Shown piece after piece: positions 5,014 through 8,308 of a DNA stretch of 8,308 nt. Location: contig JAGWUU010000135.1 of the NCBI GenBank assembly GCA_028868335.1, positions 1 through 8,308 of the forward strand. The letters run 5' to 3'. The notes beneath the pieces were generated by a model, which saw only the letters and a program-made list of their open reading frames with translations, had not been told where the DNA came from and did not search any database. The number at the start of each line of letters is the position of its first letter. Within the stretch, counting starts at the first letter, position 1. A program made the translations under genes and the position numbers. The stretch comes from Sphingomonadales bacterium (GTDB lineage Bacteria; Pseudomonadota; Alphaproteobacteria; Sphingomonadales; Sphingomonadaceae).

Positions 5014-7557
5014 ATGGTTTCCGGAAAAGACAAGATCCGTTTCAAGCTTTGCAACGGCGCGGCCGGTGCCGTTCTGGCGCTGGCGTTGGCCATGCCAGTA
5101 GCGGCTCATGCCGCTGACGCCACGGCGGCGAATGAAACGACGGCGGCCCCCACAGCGGGCGAAATCATCGTCACTGCCAACCGGCGCGAGGAGCGCGGTC
5201 AGGACGTGCCGATCGCGATTACCGCCTTCAGCACCGAGCGGTTGCAGCAGCAGGGCATTTCCAAGGCTCAGGACCTGGCGGCGAGCGTGCCCTCGCTGGT
5301 GGTTGGCCCTAACGGGCAGGGATCGCGCGAATCGCAAAGCTTTACGCTGCGCGGGCAGGGCACGACCTTCCAGGCCGCGCCGGGCGTGGTCGTTTACATG
5401 AACGAAGTGCCGCTGATCACCGGCGTTTCGCTGAGCCAGCAGGGCGGGCCGGGCAATTTCGTCGATGTCGAGAACTTGCAGGTGCTGGCTGGTCCGCAGG
5501 GCACGCTGTTCGGTCGCAACACCACCGGCGGCGCCGTGTTGATCGTGCCGAAGAAGCCGACCAACGAACTCGGCGGTTGGCTGAAGGCCGAGGTCGGCAA
5601 CTACAAGCGCAACAACTTCGAAGGCGCGCTCAACATTCCGATCGTCAACGACAAGGTGTTGCTGCGCGTGGCCGGAGCCTATCATGACCGGCGCGGCTTC
5701 ACCTATGATTCGACCTGGAACAAGTGGCGCGATGACGAGCACTGGTATTCCGGCCGCATCGGCCTGCTGCTCAAGCCGACCGAGACGATCTCGAACTACA
5801 CGCTGGTCGCCCTCGGCAATTCCTCGACCAACGGCACCGGCAACGTCAACACCGGTTTCAACATCGCTGCGCTGAAGGGCTATAACTTCTGCTACGAAGG
5901 GCCGACCATTCCCGGCGCCATCGCCTCGTGCGACGTTTATCGCGCCGCCACCGCCCAGGCCCAGGCTGCCGGGCCGCGCGCGACCCAGGGCGATATCGAC
6001 GTGTTCCACAAGACCAATTCTTGGGGCGCGTCGAACACCACGGACATCACCGTGGCCGAAGGGCTGACTTTGCGCAATATCGTCAGCTACCAGAAGCTGC
6101 GGCTGCGCTATCGCTATGACGGCGACGGCACCGTGCTGCAGCAGTACGACAACGATCCGGGCGTCGTCCCCGCGCCCGGCCAGGCCAAACTACCCGGCGA
6201 TGGCACGCCGCTGCTCTACATCAACGGCACCGCTGGGACCGAATTCGACCGCGACAACCTGCGCCAGTGGACCGAGGAACTGCAATTGCAGGGCGACCTG
6301 TTGAGCCACAACCTGACCTTCGCGGTAGGCGGCTTCTATTTCGACATGGCGCCAGCCGGCAAGCAGGGCACGCGCTCGCTGGTCTATTGCCCCGCGGCGT
6401 TCACCGGGTTCTGCAGCCCCAGCACGCTGACCTATGGCACCACCAGCAAGTCGAAGGCGCTCTATGCCCAGGCCACGCTGAACCTGGGGCTGCTGGCTCC
6501 GGCGCTGTCCAACGTGCACCTGACGGGCGGCTATCGCTACACCTGGGATCACCTGACCGGCACCGCGACCAACTACCATCCCAATCTGGCCAATCCGGCG
6601 CTCTACGATTGCGGCGGCAACGGCAATGCGGGCCTGACGCTCCCTGCTGCGTTGACCCAGTGCAACATCACCGGCGATCTTCGCACCGAGGCGCCGTCGT
6701 GGCTGGCAGGGCTCGATTGGAAGGTGACACGGGCGCTGATGCTCTATGGCAAGATCAGTCACGGCTACAAGGCTGGCGGGTTCAATCCCTATTCGGTCAA
6801 CCCTGGCACCGAAACCTTCAAGCCCGAGACGGTTACCTCCTACGAGATCGGCCTCAAGTCCAATTTCAGCATCGGAAGCGTGCCGACGATGTTCAACATC
6901 GCGGGCTATTCGCTGGACTACAAGGGCATTCAGCGCGCGACCGGCGACGTGAATCTCAACACCTTCTCGTCGGGCGCCAAGACGGTCAACCCCGATGCGC
7001 GGATCAAGGGGATCGAGATCGAAGCCTCGCTCCGTCCGTTCCCCGGCATCGAGATCGGCGGCAACTTCAGTTATCTCGACGCGCACTACACCAACTACAA
7101 GTTCACCGTGCCGTTCGGCGGCGTGGGCTGCAACGGGGTGGTCGGGCCAGGTGGGACGATCGACGCCAGTTGCCTGCCGTTCCAGTACACCTCGCCCTAC
7201 ATCTTCAGCCTGCACGTTTCGGCGGAACGGTCATTGGGCGACAACGTCGGGACGCTCGCCTTCTTCGCCAGCTATTCGCATACCTCGGCGCAATATACCG
7301 AGGCGACGCAGATCCCGGCGCTGCAGCCCGGCGCCTGGCTTGAACCCTATGGCGTGCTCAACATGTCGCTCGACCTGCGGGGCGTCGCGGGCACCAGGTT
7401 CGACGTGGGCGCGTTCATCACCAACGCGGGCGACAAGCTCTACCGCATCAGCAATACCGACGTGTACCAGGCCGGTTCGCTGCTTGTGAACAGCACCAGC
7501 TATGGCGAACCGCGGATGTACGGCCTGCGGCTCAAGTATCGTTTCGGGGGAGGCTGA
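5014..7557 (+). CDS. TonB-dependent outer-membrane receptor
   Basis: This 847-residue receptor would import a substrate across the outer membrane using energy passed on by TonB. The signal peptide has a basic start (Lys5, Lys7, Arg9, Lys11), a hydrophobic core at about 16-30 and a likely cleavage site after AHA (31-33). A TonB-box-like segment, EIIVTA, lies at 50-55. The plug domain spans about 60-185 and includes VENLQVLAGPQGTLFGRNT with TGGAV (152-174). The rest forms the barrel, with the usual GYKAGGFNP (584-592), ARIKGIEIEA (662-671) and a last strand YGLRLKYRF. Eight cysteines in the mature protein fall into four close pairs (293/306, 459/467, 533/550, 706/720). The protein ends RFGGG rather than on the aromatic residue. 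It lies 209 nt after the catabolic operon in the same direction, so the imported compound is probably that pathway's substrate. An iron-chelate role is less likely, because no siderophore or iron-uptake genes are near. Confidence 0.93.
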   Translation: MVSGKDKIRFKLCNGAAGAVLALALAMPVAAHAADATAANETTAAPTAGEIIVTANRREERGQDVPIAITAFSTERLQQQGISKAQDLAASVPSLVVGPNGQGSRESQSFTLRGQGTTFQAAPGVVVYMNEVPLITGVSLSQQGGPGNFVDVENLQVLAGPQGTLFGRNTTGGAVLIVPKKPTNELGGWLKAEVGNYKRNNFEGALNIPIVNDKVLLRVAGAYHDRRGFTYDSTWNKWRDDEHWYSGRIGLLLKPTETISNYTLVALGNSSTNGTGNVNTGFNIAALKGYNFCYEGPTIPGAIASCDVYRAATAQAQAAGPRATQGDIDVFHKTNSWGASNTTDITVAEGLTLRNIVSYQKLRLRYRYDGDGTVLQQYDNDPGVVPAPGQAKLPGDGTPLLYINGTAGTEFDRDNLRQWTEELQLQGDLLSHNLTFAVGGFYFDMAPAGKQGTRSLVYCPAAFTGFCSPSTLTYGTTSKSKALYAQATLNLGLLAPALSNVHLTGGYRYTWDHLTGTATNYHPNLANPALYDCGGNGNAGLTLPAALTQCNITGDLRTEAPSWLAGLDWKVTRALMLYGKISHGYKAGGFNPYSVNPGTETFKPETVTSYEIGLKSNFSIGSVPTMFNIAGYSLDYKGIQRATGDVNLNTFSSGAKTVNPDARIKGIEIEASLRPFPGIEIGGNFSYLDAHYTNYKFTVPFGGVGCNGVVGPGGTIDASCLPFQYTSPYIFSLHVSAERSLGDNVGTLAFFASYSHTSAQYTEATQIPALQPGAWLEPYGVLNMSLDLRGVAGTRFDVGAFITNAGDKLYRISNTDVYQAGSLLVNSTSYGEPRMYGLRLKYRFGGG

Positions 7558-7560
7558 ACC

Positions 7561-7601
7561 GGCAGGCGGTCAGGCGTCGAGCGCGCGGCTGACCGCCAGC
7601 C
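7561..7601. terminator. bidirectional hairpin between convergent genes
   Basis: GGCGGTCAG (7565-7573) and CTGACCGCC (7589-7597) form a perfect 9-bp stem. Past one mismatch it extends by GGC (7561-7563) with GCC (7599-7601). It fills most of the 50-nt gap between the receptor stop and the stop of the minus-strand regulator, the usual place for a shared terminator. Neither strand has a T-run after it. Confidence 0.6.
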
Positions 7602-7607
7602 TCGCGC

Positions 7608-8138
7608 TCAGTCGTCTGACACCGCCTGTGGCCTCGCAAGATCTTCCAGTGCGGCGATCGGGGCGATCGTCGCGTTGTACTTCACGGTGTGGAGCACAAG
7701 TTCGGTTTCGGCCTCGCGAATGCCAGCCAGCGCGAAGACCTGGTTGGTGACTTCGGCTGCGGCGTCCAGGCTCGGCACGATGCATACCGCGATCAGGCGC
7801 AGCGCCGCGTTCGCATCGTAGAGCGCACGGACCTCGGGCATCCCGAGCAGGCCGTCGCGCACTTGTTCCAACATGCCGCTGGCGCACTTCACGGTCACGA
7901 ACATCATGTGCTGCCCGTTCGACCCGGAATCGCGCGCGCGGACGATGTCGACGATCGGCGTCAGTTTCAGCAATCCGGCGCCCTGCAGACGCTTGACCCG
8001 GCCACGCACGGTCCCTTCCGTCACGCCAAGATCGACGGCGATCTTGCGAAACGACAGCCGTGCATCCTCGGCCAGCATGATCGCTATCGCACGATCAAGC
8101 TGATCGGTGGCGGGATATTCGGGTGTTTCCGTCGCCAT
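7608..8138 (-). CDS. Lrp/AsnC-family transcriptional regulator
   Basis: The 176-residue protein has the standard two-domain plan. An N-terminal AsnC-type helix-turn-helix spans about 11-60 (TDQLDRAIAI, then RKIAVDLGVTEGTVRGRVKRL as the recognition part). A C-terminal ligand-binding and oligomerisation (RAM) domain spans about 75-155, ending ETELVLHTVKY. It is slightly longer than typical Lrp members (about 150-165). The start at 8138 is chosen because the family's N-terminus begins there, the purine-rich GGGGGA lies just upstream on the minus strand, and it overlaps the previous stop codon as TGATG. A longer frame reaching 8285 would only run through the upstream gene in the wrong frame. These proteins bind DNA as dimers or octamers and sense small molecules, often amino acids or carboxylic acids. 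It may control the neighbouring receptor and catabolic operon, which is inferred from position only. Confidence 0.9.
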   Translation of the reverse strand: MATETPEYPATDQLDRAIAIMLAEDARLSFRKIAVDLGVTEGTVRGRVKRLQGAGLLKLTPIVDIVRARDSGSNGQHMMFVTVKCASGMLEQVRDGLLGMPEVRALYDANAALRLIAVCIVPSLDAAAEVTNQVFALAGIREAETELVLHTVKYNATIAPIAALEDLARPQAVSDD

Positions 8139-8308
8139 CAGTCCCCCAGTGGTCCCACGGCGGGGACATAGCGATAGACGTTGTTGAGCAGTTCGATGTC
8201 GACGTCGTCCACACCCGGGATTCCAGCGGAAACGTCGCGCGCGGCCTCGATCATCTCGCGCGCGTTGCGAAAGGCGTAGAGGCACGAGACGGAATAACGC
8301 CCCGATGT
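8138..8308 (-). CDS. C-terminal fragment of a second Lrp/AsnC-like protein (5' end outside window)
   Basis: On the minus strand the frame is open from the window edge to a TGA at 8140-8138, giving 56 residues. They read SGRYSVSCLYAFRNAREM, then a helix, then IPGVDDVDIELLNNVYRY. This is the layout of the last part of an AsnC-type RAM domain: strand, helix, the PGV turn, then a final strand. It lines up along its length with residues of about 111-161 of the downstream Lrp/AsnC protein (for example SVSCLYAF against LIAVCIVP, and VDIELLNNVYRY against AETELVLHTVKY). The stop overlaps the start of that regulator by one base (TGATG), so the two are very probably translated together. The DNA-binding half lies outside the window, so I cannot tell whether this partner still binds DNA. 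Confidence 0.72.
   Translation of the reverse strand, partial: TSGRYSVSCLYAFRNAREMIEAARDVSAGIPGVDDVDIELLNNVYRYVPAVGPLGD

Noticed and set aside
4904..5101. A small plus-strand open frame in the receptor leader, considered as a leader peptide
   Set aside because: No ribosome site at its start, no runs of regulatory codons, and it overlaps the receptor start in another frame.
6190..7343. Overlapping long open frames on both strands inside the receptor gene (6190-7215 minus, 6267-7343 plus)
   Set aside because: Both lie wholly inside the receptor reading frame, which has continuous plug and barrel features. Their translations look like shadow sequence.

Overview
The window looks like chromosomal DNA of a GC-rich alphaproteobacterium, most likely a sphingomonad (Novosphingobium/Sphingobium type). 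The reasons are high G+C with strong third-position GC bias, Alphaproteobacteria-like Shine-Dalgarno sites, and a catabolic gene set placed beside a large TonB-dependent outer-membrane receptor, an arrangement common in that group. The genus is inferred from style, not from a marker gene.

Layout. Positions 1-4804 hold five tightly packed plus-strand genes: the 3' part of an MFE-2-type short-chain dehydrogenase (cut by the window edge), a thiolase, a FadD3-like acyl-CoA synthetase, a second short-chain dehydrogenase, and a small VOC/glyoxalase-fold protein. The gaps are 50, 8, 13 and 32 nt, so they probably form one operon that begins upstream of the window. A 209-nt non-coding gap (4805-5013) follows. 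It contains a GC-rich nested hairpin and then an AT-rich stretch with inverted repeats, and leads into an 847-residue TonB-dependent receptor (5014-7557). A perfect 9-bp hairpin separates the receptor from two convergent minus-strand genes: a complete Lrp/AsnC-family regulator (7608-8138) and, overlapping its start by one base, the C-terminal end of a second Lrp/AsnC-like protein (8138 to the window end).

How the genes may work together (inference). The receptor would take a substrate across the outer membrane. The acyl-CoA synthetase would activate a carboxylic acid to its CoA thioester. The MFE-2-like dehydrogenase and the thiolase would carry out the last two steps of a beta-oxidation turn. 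The second dehydrogenase and the VOC protein would handle a ring or side-chain hydroxyl, or an isomerisation. The ligase resembles actinobacterial FadD3 (steroid C/D-ring propionate) and the first dehydrogenase resembles (3R)-hydroxyacyl-CoA dehydrogenases of steroid side-chain oxidation. A polycyclic or alicyclic acid (steroid, bile acid, terpenoid) is therefore a reasonable guess, but the substrate cannot be read from this window. The acyl-CoA dehydrogenase and enoyl-CoA hydratase needed to complete a turn are not here. No RNA genes, insertion sequences, CRISPR arrays or phage genes were seen.
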